Assembly: GCA_023647555.1 (NCBI GenBank)
Contig: JALRLY010000274.1
Span: 62,001-126,000 of the forward strand
DNA: 64,000 bases
Source: Pancytospora philotis
Taxonomy: Eukaryota > Microsporidia
Direction: 5' to 3'
Shown: one piece after another, positions 8,652-18,971 of the stretch
How the letters are laid out: the number at the start of each line of letters is the position of its first letter
Numbering within the stretch: position 1 is the stretch's first letter
Translations under genes and position numbers: made by a program
The notes under the pieces: generated by a model
Told to the model about the DNA's origin: nothing
Database searches by the model: none
The model's input: the letters and a program-made list of their open reading frames with translations, nothing else

Positions 8652-11600
8652 ATGGGAGGCTCTGCGTACTTCGACACGGTTGCGAAGATTCTCAAGCACG
8701 AGCACTACGACAGCGACATCCTGGCGACGCACGGAGCCGAGAAATACATGGAGGAGTGCATCATCGAGCTCGTCGCGCGCCTGCTCGACACGAAGAAGAT
8801 GCGCCTAAAGAGTCTGGCCGGTGCTAACGACGCGAAGCTCGCGCACTACTACGGGCGCATAAGAGAGCTGCTCAGGCAGCGGGAGCGGATCGACAGGGAG
8901 GAGCTGCGCCTGACGCCCGCGCTGATGCGGTGCTTTATGGAGGGCGACATACCCGAGGCCGCCGCGCGGAAGGCCGACGTGGTCGAGAACGCCGAGGAGT
9001 GGGCGTACATCGTGAAGAAATCTTTCGAAACTGTCAATCGCGTCGCGCCGACATTTACAGAGGATTGCGAATTCTGGAACGCGCTACACCGGCGCATCTG
9101 CGGCTTCAGAGACCTCAAGTGCACCGAGGAGTTTGTGTATCTGTCCAGGAGCTTAGAGACGCACGGCTGCATAGCGCTGAAGTACACGCTTGACAGTCTG
9201 TTCGAGGCCGATGGCGTGTTCCGTCTCTCGCGGCGCTTTAGCGCTTTCTACGCTGAGATGGCGCTGGGCTGCCTCGAGCCGTTCTATTGCGCGTCAGAAG
9301 TGGGCTGTGACGATGGTGCGTATAGCGCTGCATCGGCCCCAAGTATCGATGTCGGTGGTGTTCTGGGCGCTCTTGAGCGGCTCCGAGGCACGGCCCGACA
9401 GGCGCGCGTAATCAGGAAGAGCGTGCATTCGCTGTTGAACAGGCTGCGCTGGCGCATGCTGAACCACAACTACGGTGGGCAGCGTGAGCACCAGTACGCG
9501 CTGCTCAAGGCGTACGATGAGCTGAGCGTCTACCTGTCCACCCGGCCCGAAGAGGACGCTGGCAAGCTTGTGAACATTCCGATAGAGGCTGTTAGGGGCG
9601 TCTCCGCCTACCTCTGGGATGCCCAGCAGCTCGCCGAGGGAGAAAGGCTGGTGCGGATTACTGCTAATCATATTCCGACGTGCAAGCTGGTTGCACTCAG
9701 TGAGAGAACAGCTATTTATCAAAAGCGCTATGCGAGTATGCTGAAAGACGAGCATTCAGGCAAAGATGGGGACGCTACGGCCACGGGTACGCTGTGCGAC
9801 TCGAATATCGCCAACGAGATTTTACTGCTGGTCGCGAAGAAGTTCAACCTCGCTGCCGAGGGTGAGGCCGAACAGCCGCCACGAAATGGCGCTGCAGAAG
9901 AAGTAGCATTTATTCGTACCGCGGCAGAGCACATTGAACGGTATGCTGAGTTCATGGGCTATGGAGCATTTCTGGCGGCTACGAGCGAGACCCGGTCCCG
10001 CTGGCTGGGCCGCTTGAACCTGTGCCTTATAAATAGCACGGGCTGCGAGAAGCCTGCCGCCATGCTGGGGCAGATGGAGATCGTGAGTCTGGTTGAGTCG
10101 ATACTCGCGCACTACGAGGACTCTGTGCTGCTTGGATCGGTGAAGGGCATCGTAGGGAGCATCAGAAAGAGAATCCAGGAGTACCTAGAGGGCTTCGTCT
10201 GCAGCATTGGCTTTGTCTGCGCGCTGGATACAAGCTCAGCGGATAGTAACGCAGTAGCTGGCACGGGCGTGGCCAAACGGTCGGAATCGTTCGCCGCTAA
10301 CAGGATTACACTTACAGAGTTGGATGACACCATCGCGCATGTGAGGCTGCTGAGCAGGATCAATGCGTATTTCAACGTACCAAGAATAGGCGAATATTCA
10401 CGGACTGTTGATCGGGTCGAGCCGCATTATCGCGCGGTGAAAGAGCTGCATGCTCGGTACATGGCGCTGCTGCTCGCCGATCCCCAGATGTTCCGCTGCG
10501 AGCACGCCGAGGATTTCTTCAGCGGGCTTGTGGATCTGAAGTGGGAGTATGCCGCCGATGCGCTTGAATCTGCGGAACTCAGCGCGCTTGGCGAAGAAAT
10601 GGCCAGCCTCGAGTCGCAGCACTGTCTGTACGAAAGCACCTTCGAGCAGTTTATGTCGCGCCACTTGGCTGGAATATGCGCCGCTCAGCAGTGCTTCGTA
10701 GCAGACCCCGAGCACTATTACGAGTACTTCAAGCACCTTGATTTCGCGAAAGACACGGTGCTGGCGAGCATAGCACGAAGGATGGACAGGATAGCCGCTG
10801 GATACCTGCAGTCGATGGTCCGTATGCTCGAGGAGGGGCAGTGCAGACCGTGCTCCATCTTAATAGACGCGGCCTTATTTGATAGGCTCATCGCTGTCGA
10901 CTCTGCTTTCAGTGCTATGCCTGCTGAGCTGTCGCAACTTGCTTCTGCCTACTATGACCAGCTCGTTCTTTCCGTATCGGAGGGAAACGAGCGACTGGAG
11001 AGCCTGAAAAGCGTGCTGCGTGAAACACTCAACGAGATACTGACTGGGTGGTTCAAAGAATGCTTTAATGTAGAGATACTGTCGGTAGATGAGGTAGGTA
11101 GCACCTGCGAGTCCTATCTAGTAGCGGTGCGCAAGCTTCTTACGTACAAGCGACTAGCGGCCTACCGCGGCACGCCGATTTCAACAACACTCAGCATCTC
11201 ATCCTTGCAGCTTTCAACTGAGATGGAAGACTGCCGAGCAAAACTGGTGAATAGGATTTCAGAGCGGTTAGGTGCGCTAAGCGCTAGGATAGATGCCTGT
11301 GCGACCATCGAGGGCAGCTTGGCGCCATTCGCAGAGCTAGGCCCAGCAATACAGCAGTTCTGTGCACAGGCTCGTACACTAGAGGCGCTTTCGATCAGCA
11401 AAGAGATAGCCGTTATCAGAGGCACGCTCAAGCTGCTTAGGCAGTGCGAAGAAATGCTAGCAAATCCTTGCGATGATAAGGCATGCGATGCTACGAGCAA
11501 ACTCTCTGAGCTGGAGCCCATTGTCCACCAATTAATTGATAAAGATTTAATCAACGATGCCGGTGAATTTAGAACCAGTGATCAGGATGCAGCGGTGAAT

Positions 11601-14600
11601 ATGAAGCAGCAGCTGTCAAAGCAGGGAAAAATGCTTCGGAAGCGATACGAGAATTTCCAAGCCAGCGAGGATGCTTATATGGCAGAGCTCAGCGCGCTGA
11701 GCCAACAGATAAGCTTGTACAGTAATGCAGTCGCATTCTTAAATCGGTTACTGAGACATTATCAGATGCAGGAGCTCGAGCATACATTCGCGATTGATGA
11801 ACAGAGCGGTAGAGCAACCGTTGTTGAGGAGGATGGCACGGTGCTTGACCTAGCGGGGGAGAATGCGCTCTTTGTACGGTACAATGCAGCACTTGAGGAG
11901 CTCCTTGCACGACCCTTGGGCAGTCTAAGGGAGGATGAAATCGACCAGAGTATTGTGGTGGCTCTTGGGGAGCAACCGAAGCGCTGCTGCTCCGTGCTAC
12001 TTAAGGACTGCCTCGCTAGGATTCGCTCGTACAGACAAGCATTGCTCTTCGTTCCGCGTGCCCAGGGCTGTCCCAGATATTTCGATCTTGGCTGTACCTT
12101 TGGAGAGTTCGCCCGAGGCTTCGAGGAGGAGGCAGCGACTGCGCTTGTGATGCAGTCGAAGAGCGATGGCGAGATCCGCGAGTACTTGGAGGGTTTCTGC
12201 CGGGACGAAAACGGCTGCTGCCGCTGGAGCCCAACGCTCGGGCAGGCTGTGCTCAATGCACACGGCTTCATCGCGAATGCCGAGTCTGTGCTGGCCGCCG
12301 TTGCTGAGGGGCTGGCCCAGCATGCGCTCGTCTGCAAGCTCAACTTCTATGCGCTGTACGCGGATGAGCTGCGCGCTGTCGGGAACAGCCTTGCATGGGA
12401 CGAGATGCTAATCCAGACTGTAAATGACATACAGCCCGATGCCCTGCTGCTTAGCAGACTCAACGGCAATGGCGCAGCAGATGAGCATCCGCTCGGAGTT
12501 GATACTGAAGAAGTTACGCGCGCAATCGATGAGTTCAAGAGCGCGATAGCAGTGCTGCCTGGGCTTGCGCGTCCTAGTAATGGGTGCTTTAAAGCTGCAC
12601 GAGAAAGGATCCACCAGTCGTTGCTCGCTGCCAGGTCCCAGCTCATGGCCTGCAAAAAGAGTCTAAATGATGGCATCGAGAATCTCAGAGGCACGTCTTC
12701 ACGGCTTTTCTTTGTTTCGCAGCAGGACATCCTGCGCATAGCATCGGACAGGGCCGCGGTTGTGGGGGTGCTGACTGAGATTTTCAACATCACGGGCGTG
12801 CGCATCGAGAGTGGCGCAATTGCGGGATTCGAGGGCGGCGGAGAGGCCGTGCTTTTTGACGAGCCCGTGCCACTGTCCCTTCCGGCAGGCGCAATCATCA
12901 ACCACTTTGAGCAGCAGATGCAGCGCAGCCTTTCGAAGTACTTTGAGGAAAGACTCGCATGCAATTCTGGCAAGAACACGAAGATAAGCATGATCGACGA
13001 GCTTGCTGATGTTTGCCGGGCGTTCACCGGCCCGGCCCTCTCGCCCTCAGCTCCGCAGGGCTGTGGCCGTGCGAGCGCCCAGCTAATCAGCATTCTTAGC
13101 AACGCGCATCCAGACGCCACAAAGCTGTATCCCAAGCCTACGCTGGCGGACGGCGAGCTACGTGTCGGCCATCTGCCGTACCGCTTTGAGTACTACCCGC
13201 CGACTTCTTTTATATTCACCTCCGCAACAGCCACAATATTCTCCTCGATTATGCTCAACTACCACCGGCCGGGCATGATCCTCTACGGGCCCTCTGGGAC
13301 CGGCAAATCAGAGTCGGTCAAGTATTTCTGCAGGACCCTGGGCGCGCCGCTCTACACCTTCTGCTGCGCCGAGAAGACCGAGTTCGCCTCGCTGCGGAGC
13401 ATCATCATGGGCTGCGCGCGCCTCGGCAGCTTCGTGTGCTTCGACGAGTTTAACCGGCTCGGGCGCGAGGTTATGTCCGCTGTCGCGGACTGCATCTGCG
13501 AGTACAAAGCCAGCGTAAAGATATTCCTGACGATGAATATCGGGTACCAGGGCCGTAACGAGCTTCCGCGTAGTCTAAGGGCGCTCTGCGGAGAGGTGCA
13601 CGTGAGGGAGGCCGATCTTAAGGACATCATCCAGTACTACACCGGGTCGACCCTTCTGCACAGCTTCATCACTTCTCTGCGCGCTCGCTGCGCTGATCTG
13701 CAGCACTACGATTTCGGGCTCCGTGCTATCAGCATGATCATGGGCGATGCCAACTGCCAGGAGCTACTACCTGATACGGACGGTGCATCAACGCCGGCCG
13801 CTTGCTCACCAAGCATGCTTTCAAGCCTGATGCTGTTTTACCTGGCTGGTCTTTCGCCCGGTGACAGGCCTGCTCTCCTGGACTGCTTGAAAGAGCATTT
13901 CGGCCTGATTGTTAGCCCGGACGATAAACAACACAGCCCCTGCAGCCTGTTCGCTGCGGCGCTGGAGAGGCGGAATGGGGTGTTACTGTACGGCGCATCC
14001 GGGAGTGGGGTCGTTGATGAATACCTGAGCCGTTTTAATAGCGAGCGGATTGAACCTACCTCTAACGGCACAGATGCATGCGATAAACACGGTGGTAAGA
14101 GCGCTGCAACCCAACTCCCTCGAGTCTTCCGCTACAATCCGATCACTATCCTGCTGGCCAGCCGGGGAATCTTCGGCTCGCTGGACCAGAGCACGGGGGA
14201 GTGGAGAGACAGCGTGTTTTTGAGGGACCTGCGGCAGAGTCTGCAGCGAGTCAGGGCAGAAAATTATACCGGCGCGCCGTTCTGGTTCCTTTTCGACGGC
14301 CCTATCACCCCTGAGTGGATCGAGGATTTCAACAGTATTCTGGACGGCGGTCGCGTGGTTTGCCTCGGCACCGGCGAAAGAATCAAGGTGCCCGAGGAAT
14401 TCAGATTCATCTTTGCTGCTGATTCGCTTGCGCATGTCACACCCGCGACGCTTACGAGAGTTTTTCTGGTGCACTGCCCTGCGCTGTCTGCGCCCATACT
14501 GCGCCATCGGCACTGCGCGGCAGACGCACTGGATTTCTCTAGCGCTGCCGAAAAGGACAGCAGAGTTGTCGTGATATGGGGGAGGCGCGGAGTTGGCAAG

Positions 14601-17600
14601 TTGCAGACGCTTCGTGCCTACTTCGAGAGCAATGGTGTAGAGTGTACGCAGTTGCGTGCGGACGGTTCGCAGACAGCGCAGCTCCTTCAGCACCTAACAC
14701 CGTGCAGCAGCACCAGCCTATACATCGATGAGTTCCAAAGCGCAGACTGCAGGGTCACAGAAGTCGTGCGGGAGTTCCTGCGCCACGGCACCATCGCCGG
14801 CACGCACTACCGCGGCCTCAGAATATTCTGCCTGTTCGACTGCGAAAGGTTTGCTGATATCGAAGCCTCTGCGGCCTACGTCGCGGCGGGCACCGAACTG
14901 TCCGTGCTCGAAGTGCAGGAGCCGCAGGTCCCTACGCTCATTGCGGCGTCTCTGGCCAGCTGTGCAGCATACGCGAGCGATGCATCCGACACAAAGAGCT
15001 GTGACGCGCCGTTGTCTCGGGATACGATGGCAGACACTGTGCACTATCTGTACCAGACGCACCACTGGTGCATCAGGAGCCTAAACACCTTCCTTATGCT
15101 GCTTGGACTATCTGACTGCACCGCGGACGCTCTTTATTTCACATACTGCGCGGTCTTCGGTGCGCACGAAGAAGTTCTCAAGCATTTGACCGACAGATTG
15201 GCCGTTTCCATCGCGCCAAACTACCGCTTTAATCCCGCAACGCTCTCCTGCGAGGTCTGTGACACTGACCTAGGCCTTTCGAGGCTGTGCTTCCTGCTCT
15301 ACTGTCACTACAAGGGCCTTGTTCCGCCCGGACTCAGTCTGGTGATCCGCGGGCCGCGGTGCAGCGGCAAGGCATGGCTGCTGGACCAGGCGCTGGCGCT
15401 GCTCGGCAAAGCCGGTGTCAACGCAAATGTGCTTAGGGTCCATTGGACGCACGCGCTTGATGCCCCTGTTCGGAATACCGGCGATGCAGAAGCTACTCCG
15501 CAGCACCACTGCAAGGTGTATTTGCTCTGCGAAAAGCCCCCTAAGCTGATCGCCGACTCTTCGATCGTGATTGAGCTAGACCCTGCGCATCGAGTGGTTG
15601 ATAGCGTTCGTATCCTGAGTGAGCATTGCAGCACAGATGATCAGCGCCGCGAAGATTTGCCCGAAAAAGAAAAAGGTCTGGCTGATAACGGCAGCATCCA
15701 GCTCCTACCCCCGGCCCAGTCCCGCGAGCAGGCCATGCTGAGCATATACGACAGTTATTGCCATCCCAGCTGCTGCACGCATGCATGCTCTCGCTTCAGC
15801 TCCTTCTACAAGTACATCGACTATCAGCGCCTGCTGAAAAGCATCGGGAGCGCATTCCACGCCGAGGGCCTGGCCCGCCAGGCATTTCTAAGACGCGGCG
15901 TGAGGATGATCACGGACTTCAGTCGCGAGTCAGCCGCGCTCAAAGAGGAGATTGCAAAGAAGCAGGTGGATCTGCAGCAGGGGCTCCAGGAGACTGGCGC
16001 TACGATCGAGCAGCTGCGCGCGGACGAGGCGCGCATCGCACACGAGGACCAGCAGATCCGCCTGAAGAAGGAGGAGCTTAACCGCGGGATTGCCGCGGCC
16101 GAGGAGAAGAAGCTGGTGGTCGACCAGAAGTTGCAAGCGGTTGCGCCGCTTCTGCAGGAGTCGAAGGACGCGATCAAAAACATCACCAAGGCGCATCTCA
16201 GCGAGATAAAGGTGATGGGCTCGCCGCCCGCAATTATCAAGAAGACGATCGAGAGCGTGCATCTGCTGCTCGAGGGCTGCTGCAAGACCGAGTGGCGGGA
16301 GCTGCTGCTGTACATCAAGCGCGACGACTTTATTTCTAAGGTGATGAACTACGACGAGAAGAGCGTCAGGTCAGTGCCCGCGGGCAAAGACGAGAGCCTG
16401 CCCATCGGCGACGCAGCTGCCGGGTTCACGGTGGAAAGGGCTGAAAAGGCGTCCCGGGCGTGCGGTGCGCTCTTCCGCTGGGTGCTGGCCTGCGCCGAGT
16501 ACCAGCGTGTGTGCAGGGACGTAGGGCCGCTGCAGGCGGAGATCAAAGAGCTTGCCATGCTGATCAGCTCTCAGTCTGAGCAGCTGCGCGGCGAGGAAGA
16601 GAAGCTGGGCCAGCTAGTCCAGCGGCTCGAGCAGCACAAGGAGAAGCAGCGGCTTTCGAGCGAGCGTTTGGAGGCCCTGCATGGCGAGATCGCTGCGATA
16701 ACGAGGAAGGCCGCGCTGCTGGAGACCGCAGTGAGCCGTCTGAACGAGGAGGTGGGCAAGTGGTCCTGGGTCGAGTACCGCTGCCCGGTGCAGCATCTGG
16801 AGAGCGGGGAGTTCCTGCTCGGCTGCAGTCGGAATGTCTACATATGCGAGCCGGACAGCAGCGTGGCAGAAGAGGTCCTTGATCGCTTCAGAGCCTGCGC
16901 TGGCTCGGCATACATCGAGCTATCGATGCAGGACAAGGAGCTTGGACGGCTTCTCGACCAGGCGCTTGTACATGGCAGAAGCGTAATTATTAGAGACGTG
17001 GATCGCTTCGACAGGCGCATATACGGTTATTTGAAGGCGCAGATGGCCGCGGCTGATGGGGACGGTGCCAGTGCAGGGAGAAACCACAAGATATGCCGCG
17101 CCATCATCGTCGGGAGGTACCGGAACTTCTACGAGCACGAGACGTACGAGATACAGTCGGCACACGCTTTCTCCAGGCTGGCGGCATCCAAGAGCGGCGG
17201 CGCCGAGCAGAACATTCTGGAGCTGCTCGGCGGCTGCAGCCTTACCAACGAATCGGTGAGCTGCGGGTTCCTGGAGCAGATCCTCGAAGAAAAGCAGCGG
17301 CTCGACGACGAGCGGGCGGCCGCGCGCCAGAGCAGGGCCAGGATCGAGCATCTCAAAGGCCTGTCTGCTGCGTACTCAAAAATCAGCCGCGACTTCAAGC
17401 AGCGCCTGAAGATGGGCCTGTCGGTGCGCGTATTCAACGAGGTGTGCCAGAAATACGAGCAATCCGCGGGCGAGCAGAGCCCGCAGGAATGCGACCCCCC
17501 AGGCTTTGCGGAAACTCCCTGCGTTGATACAGCCAAGATGAAAGACTTCCTTGCAGCATTCTATGAGCTGTCATTCCCGGGTACCGCTCCTCTGCTTTCC

Positions 17601-18200
17601 GCCGCTTCCGCGCTCGACGAGGTCCCCAGATACTCCTTCGACTACACATTTGTCTCGGCGTACAGCGACGTTATCTTCGCTCTCAAGAACGTCCTGGCGT
17701 TCGATCTCGAGCTCTCCGCCGGCTCTGCAGAGAACAACCGCGCCATCGAGCTGCTTCTTGCGGAGGCCGGTTCAAAGCTCATTCTGGTCAAGAACACGCA
17801 CTTCCTGCATCCCGCCGCTAAGACCGGCACGAACCGCTTCATCTTTGTCATCGACACCAATGAGCGCCACCCGCTTGTCGAGAACACACGCGTGGTGCAC
17901 TACGACAGGGACTGCTCTTTCCAGTTTGTGCTGCGCAGCCTCGGCCGGCTGTTCGCGCGCGGGCTTGAATGCAATCAGCAGGATGAAGCAGCGGCGGTGC
18001 ATAGTGAGCAGTTCCTGCGTCTCCACGCGCTGCTCGTTAGCCGCGGCATGGGCTTCACGCTGGACGACCTCGAGGCCGCGCTGCAGAACAGGGAGATTTC
18101 TGCCGACTATGTGAAGGAGGTGATCTACTTCAATAGAATGGAGCACTGCCAGAGACAGGAGGTCATGAAAGCGCTCGATGGGCTTACTCTCAGTGAATAA
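8652..18200 (+). CDS. Cytoplasmic dynein heavy chain, minimal form
   Basis: 3182-aa minus-end microtubule motor; typical heavy chains are 4000-4700 aa. Order: shortened tail (1-~1100), linker region (~1100-1500), AAA ring, stalk and microtubule-binding domain. AAA1 has a canonical P-loop, GPSGTGKSES (~1546-1555), and Walker B FVCFDEFNRL. AAA2 (~1781) reads GASGSGVV without the lysine, AAA3 (~1977) GRRGVGKL and AAA4 (~2234) GPRCSGKA, both lacking the Ser/Thr after the lysine. Coiled-coil stalk arms lie at ~2425-2500 and ~2610-2700, flanking a microtubule-binding element with the family pattern ITKAHLSEIK...GSPP (~2510). AAA5 and AAA6 are recognisable but diverged. The protein ends soon after AAA6, so the large C-terminal domain is missing. 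ATG follows CCCCA; the stop lies inside AATAAA. Confidence 0.95.
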   Translation: MGGSAYFDTVAKILKHEHYDSDILATHGAEKYMEECIIELVARLLDTKKMRLKSLAGANDAKLAHYYGRIRELLRQRERIDREELRLTPALMRCFMEGDIPEAAARKADVVENAEEWAYIVKKSFETVNRVAPTFTEDCEFWNALHRRICGFRDLKCTEEFVYLSRSLETHGCIALKYTLDSLFEADGVFRLSRRFSAFYAEMALGCLEPFYCASEVGCDDGAYSAASAPSIDVGGVLGALERLRGTARQARVIRKSVHSLLNRLRWRMLNHNYGGQREHQYALLKAYDELSVYLSTRPEEDAGKLVNIPIEAVRGVSAYLWDAQQLAEGERLVRITANHIPTCKLVALSERTAIYQKRYASMLKDEHSGKDGDATATGTLCDSNIANEILLLVAKKFNLAAEGEAEQPPRNGAAEEVAFIRTAAEHIERYAEFMGYGAFLAATSETRSRWLGRLNLCLINSTGCEKPAAMLGQMEIVSLVESILAHYEDSVLLGSVKGIVGSIRKRIQEYLEGFVCSIGFVCALDTSSADSNAVAGTGVAKRSESFAANRITLTELDDTIAHVRLLSRINAYFNVPRIGEYSRTVDRVEPHYRAVKELHARYMALLLADPQMFRCEHAEDFFSGLVDLKWEYAADALESAELSALGEEMASLESQHCLYESTFEQFMSRHLAGICAAQQCFVADPEHYYEYFKHLDFAKDTVLASIARRMDRIAAGYLQSMVRMLEEGQCRPCSILIDAALFDRLIAVDSAFSAMPAELSQLASAYYDQLVLSVSEGNERLESLKSVLRETLNEILTGWFKECFNVEILSVDEVGSTCESYLVAVRKLLTYKRLAAYRGTPISTTLSISSLQLSTEMEDCRAKLVNRISERLGALSARIDACATIEGSLAPFAELGPAIQQFCAQARTLEALSISKEIAVIRGTLKLLRQCEEMLANPCDDKACDATSKLSELEPIVHQLIDKDLINDAGEFRTSDQDAAVNMKQQLSKQGKMLRKRYENFQASEDAYMAELSALSQQISLYSNAVAFLNRLLRHYQMQELEHTFAIDEQSGRATVVEEDGTVLDLAGENALFVRYNAALEELLARPLGSLREDEIDQSIVVALGEQPKRCCSVLLKDCLARIRSYRQALLFVPRAQGCPRYFDLGCTFGEFARGFEEEAATALVMQSKSDGEIREYLEGFCRDENGCCRWSPTLGQAVLNAHGFIANAESVLAAVAEGLAQHALVCKLNFYALYADELRAVGNSLAWDEMLIQTVNDIQPDALLLSRLNGNGAADEHPLGVDTEEVTRAIDEFKSAIAVLPGLARPSNGCFKAARERIHQSLLAARSQLMACKKSLNDGIENLRGTSSRLFFVSQQDILRIASDRAAVVGVLTEIFNITGVRIESGAIAGFEGGGEAVLFDEPVPLSLPAGAIINHFEQQMQRSLSKYFEERLACNSGKNTKISMIDELADVCRAFTGPALSPSAPQGCGRASAQLISILSNAHPDATKLYPKPTLADGELRVGHLPYRFEYYPPTSFIFTSATATIFSSIMLNYHRPGMILYGPSGTGKSESVKYFCRTLGAPLYTFCCAEKTEFASLRSIIMGCARLGSFVCFDEFNRLGREVMSAVADCICEYKASVKIFLTMNIGYQGRNELPRSLRALCGEVHVREADLKDIIQYYTGSTLLHSFITSLRARCADLQHYDFGLRAISMIMGDANCQELLPDTDGASTPAACSPSMLSSLMLFYLAGLSPGDRPALLDCLKEHFGLIVSPDDKQHSPCSLFAAALERRNGVLLYGASGSGVVDEYLSRFNSERIEPTSNGTDACDKHGGKSAATQLPRVFRYNPITILLASRGIFGSLDQSTGEWRDSVFLRDLRQSLQRVRAENYTGAPFWFLFDGPITPEWIEDFNSILDGGRVVCLGTGERIKVPEEFRFIFAADSLAHVTPATLTRVFLVHCPALSAPILRHRHCAADALDFSSAAEKDSRVVVIWGRRGVGKLQTLRAYFESNGVECTQLRADGSQTAQLLQHLTPCSSTSLYIDEFQSADCRVTEVVREFLRHGTIAGTHYRGLRIFCLFDCERFADIEASAAYVAAGTELSVLEVQEPQVPTLIAASLASCAAYASDASDTKSCDAPLSRDTMADTVHYLYQTHHWCIRSLNTFLMLLGLSDCTADALYFTYCAVFGAHEEVLKHLTDRLAVSIAPNYRFNPATLSCEVCDTDLGLSRLCFLLYCHYKGLVPPGLSLVIRGPRCSGKAWLLDQALALLGKAGVNANVLRVHWTHALDAPVRNTGDAEATPQHHCKVYLLCEKPPKLIADSSIVIELDPAHRVVDSVRILSEHCSTDDQRREDLPEKEKGLADNGSIQLLPPAQSREQAMLSIYDSYCHPSCCTHACSRFSSFYKYIDYQRLLKSIGSAFHAEGLARQAFLRRGVRMITDFSRESAALKEEIAKKQVDLQQGLQETGATIEQLRADEARIAHEDQQIRLKKEELNRGIAAAEEKKLVVDQKLQAVAPLLQESKDAIKNITKAHLSEIKVMGSPPAIIKKTIESVHLLLEGCCKTEWRELLLYIKRDDFISKVMNYDEKSVRSVPAGKDESLPIGDAAAGFTVERAEKASRACGALFRWVLACAEYQRVCRDVGPLQAEIKELAMLISSQSEQLRGEEEKLGQLVQRLEQHKEKQRLSSERLEALHGEIAAITRKAALLETAVSRLNEEVGKWSWVEYRCPVQHLESGEFLLGCSRNVYICEPDSSVAEEVLDRFRACAGSAYIELSMQDKELGRLLDQALVHGRSVIIRDVDRFDRRIYGYLKAQMAAADGDGASAGRNHKICRAIIVGRYRNFYEHETYEIQSAHAFSRLAASKSGGAEQNILELLGGCSLTNESVSCGFLEQILEEKQRLDDERAAARQSRARIEHLKGLSAAYSKISRDFKQRLKMGLSVRVFNEVCQKYEQSAGEQSPQECDPPGFAETPCVDTAKMKDFLAAFYELSFPGTAPLLSAASALDEVPRYSFDYTFVSAYSDVIFALKNVLAFDLELSAGSAENNRAIELLLAEAGSKLILVKNTHFLHPAAKTGTNRFIFVIDTNERHPLVENTRVVHYDRDCSFQFVLRSLGRLFARGLECNQQDEAAAVHSEQFLRLHALLVSRGMGFTLDDLEAALQNREISADYVKEVIYFNRMEHCQRQEVMKALDGLTLSE

Positions 18201-18383
18201 ATGACTTTACGACAGGTTAATGGGATAGTTTCAGCTTTGCCTATTCTGTTTAAGTTTATCATTCGCGAACAGCTGATTGTGCAGCGCGCTGTTGTGCAAA
18301 GTATAGGTGGCTGTGGCAATGAATTATCTATGCTTCGAACCAGCGGCCTATCACACGCTTCAGCTTGTCTTTTAGCTGCGCCG

Positions 18384-18395
18384 AAAAATTTGCCC
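18384..18395 (+). promoter_or_regulatory. AAAAATTT + CCC block deciding the start of the HSBP1-like gene
   Basis: AAAAATTT (18384-18391) and CCC (18393-18395) abut the ATG at 18396. They show that the upstream part of the open frame (from 18201) is not translated. Confidence 0.55.
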
Positions 18396-18632
18396 ATGGA
18401 GGACGGAAACAACAAGAAGGACTACGAGGTCAACTTGACGAGGACAGACGCCGGCAAGGACGCGGGCGAGTGCGACACCTCCAACGCTCTCAAAGCGCAG
18501 GTGGACAGCATGTACAAGGAGTTCAACTCGCTTATCGACCAGGTGTACGATAAGATCAACGCGATTTCCAAGTCCGTCGGGGACCTGGAGGCGAAGCTGT
18601 CCCCGCAGGTCGAGAACAAGAGCAAGCTGTAA
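18396..18632 (+). CDS. Small coiled-coil protein, HSBP1-like
   Basis: 78-aa acidic protein with a continuous heptad-like helix from about residue 30 to 72 (QVDSMYKEF, DQVYDKINAIS, VGDLEAKL). The spacing of hydrophobic residues and the DQ-x-x-x-x-I and DLE elements match heat-shock-factor-binding protein 1, a ~76-aa trimeric coiled coil that binds HSF trimers and is also linked to WASH complex assembly. Length, acidity and position of the coil fit. Identity rests on a remembered pattern over ~40 residues, so a different short coiled-coil protein is possible. Confidence 0.5.
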   Translation: MEDGNNKKDYEVNLTRTDAGKDAGECDTSNALKAQVDSMYKEFNSLIDQVYDKINAISKSVGDLEAKLSPQVENKSKL

Positions 18633-18971
18633 ATGCGCGTATAATTAAACTGAATGGCCCCAATTATAGTTTTTATTTTCAACATGGTGGCATTTATAAG
18701 GTGCCGCAAGCTGTAGTTGTGGCATATTCACCATCCTGCCAGCGTACACCCGTGTCTTTGTTTACGCTGTGGGCGCCTCCGGACCGCGCGGGAATCTTGG
18801 GCGACCGGCCTCTGAGACGATCGTTCGAATACTTGTGATCGCGCAATATCTCGCAGGCTCTGATCTATTGCTGAAGAGTTATTGCAATTGATGGGGTATT
18901 TCATTAAACAGCACGAATTTCAATGTTTCGGCCGTGTTTCAGCCCGGAATAAATCCGCCAGCCCCGGTGCC
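18633..18971. other. Spacer upstream of the nucleotide-sugar transporter
   Basis: About 340 bases, AT-rich at the left end. The transporter frame is open from 18882, with an ATG at 18891, but the segment up to 18971 has poorer codon use. CCCC at 18962-18965 precedes the preferred ATG. Nothing else seen. Confidence 0.35.
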
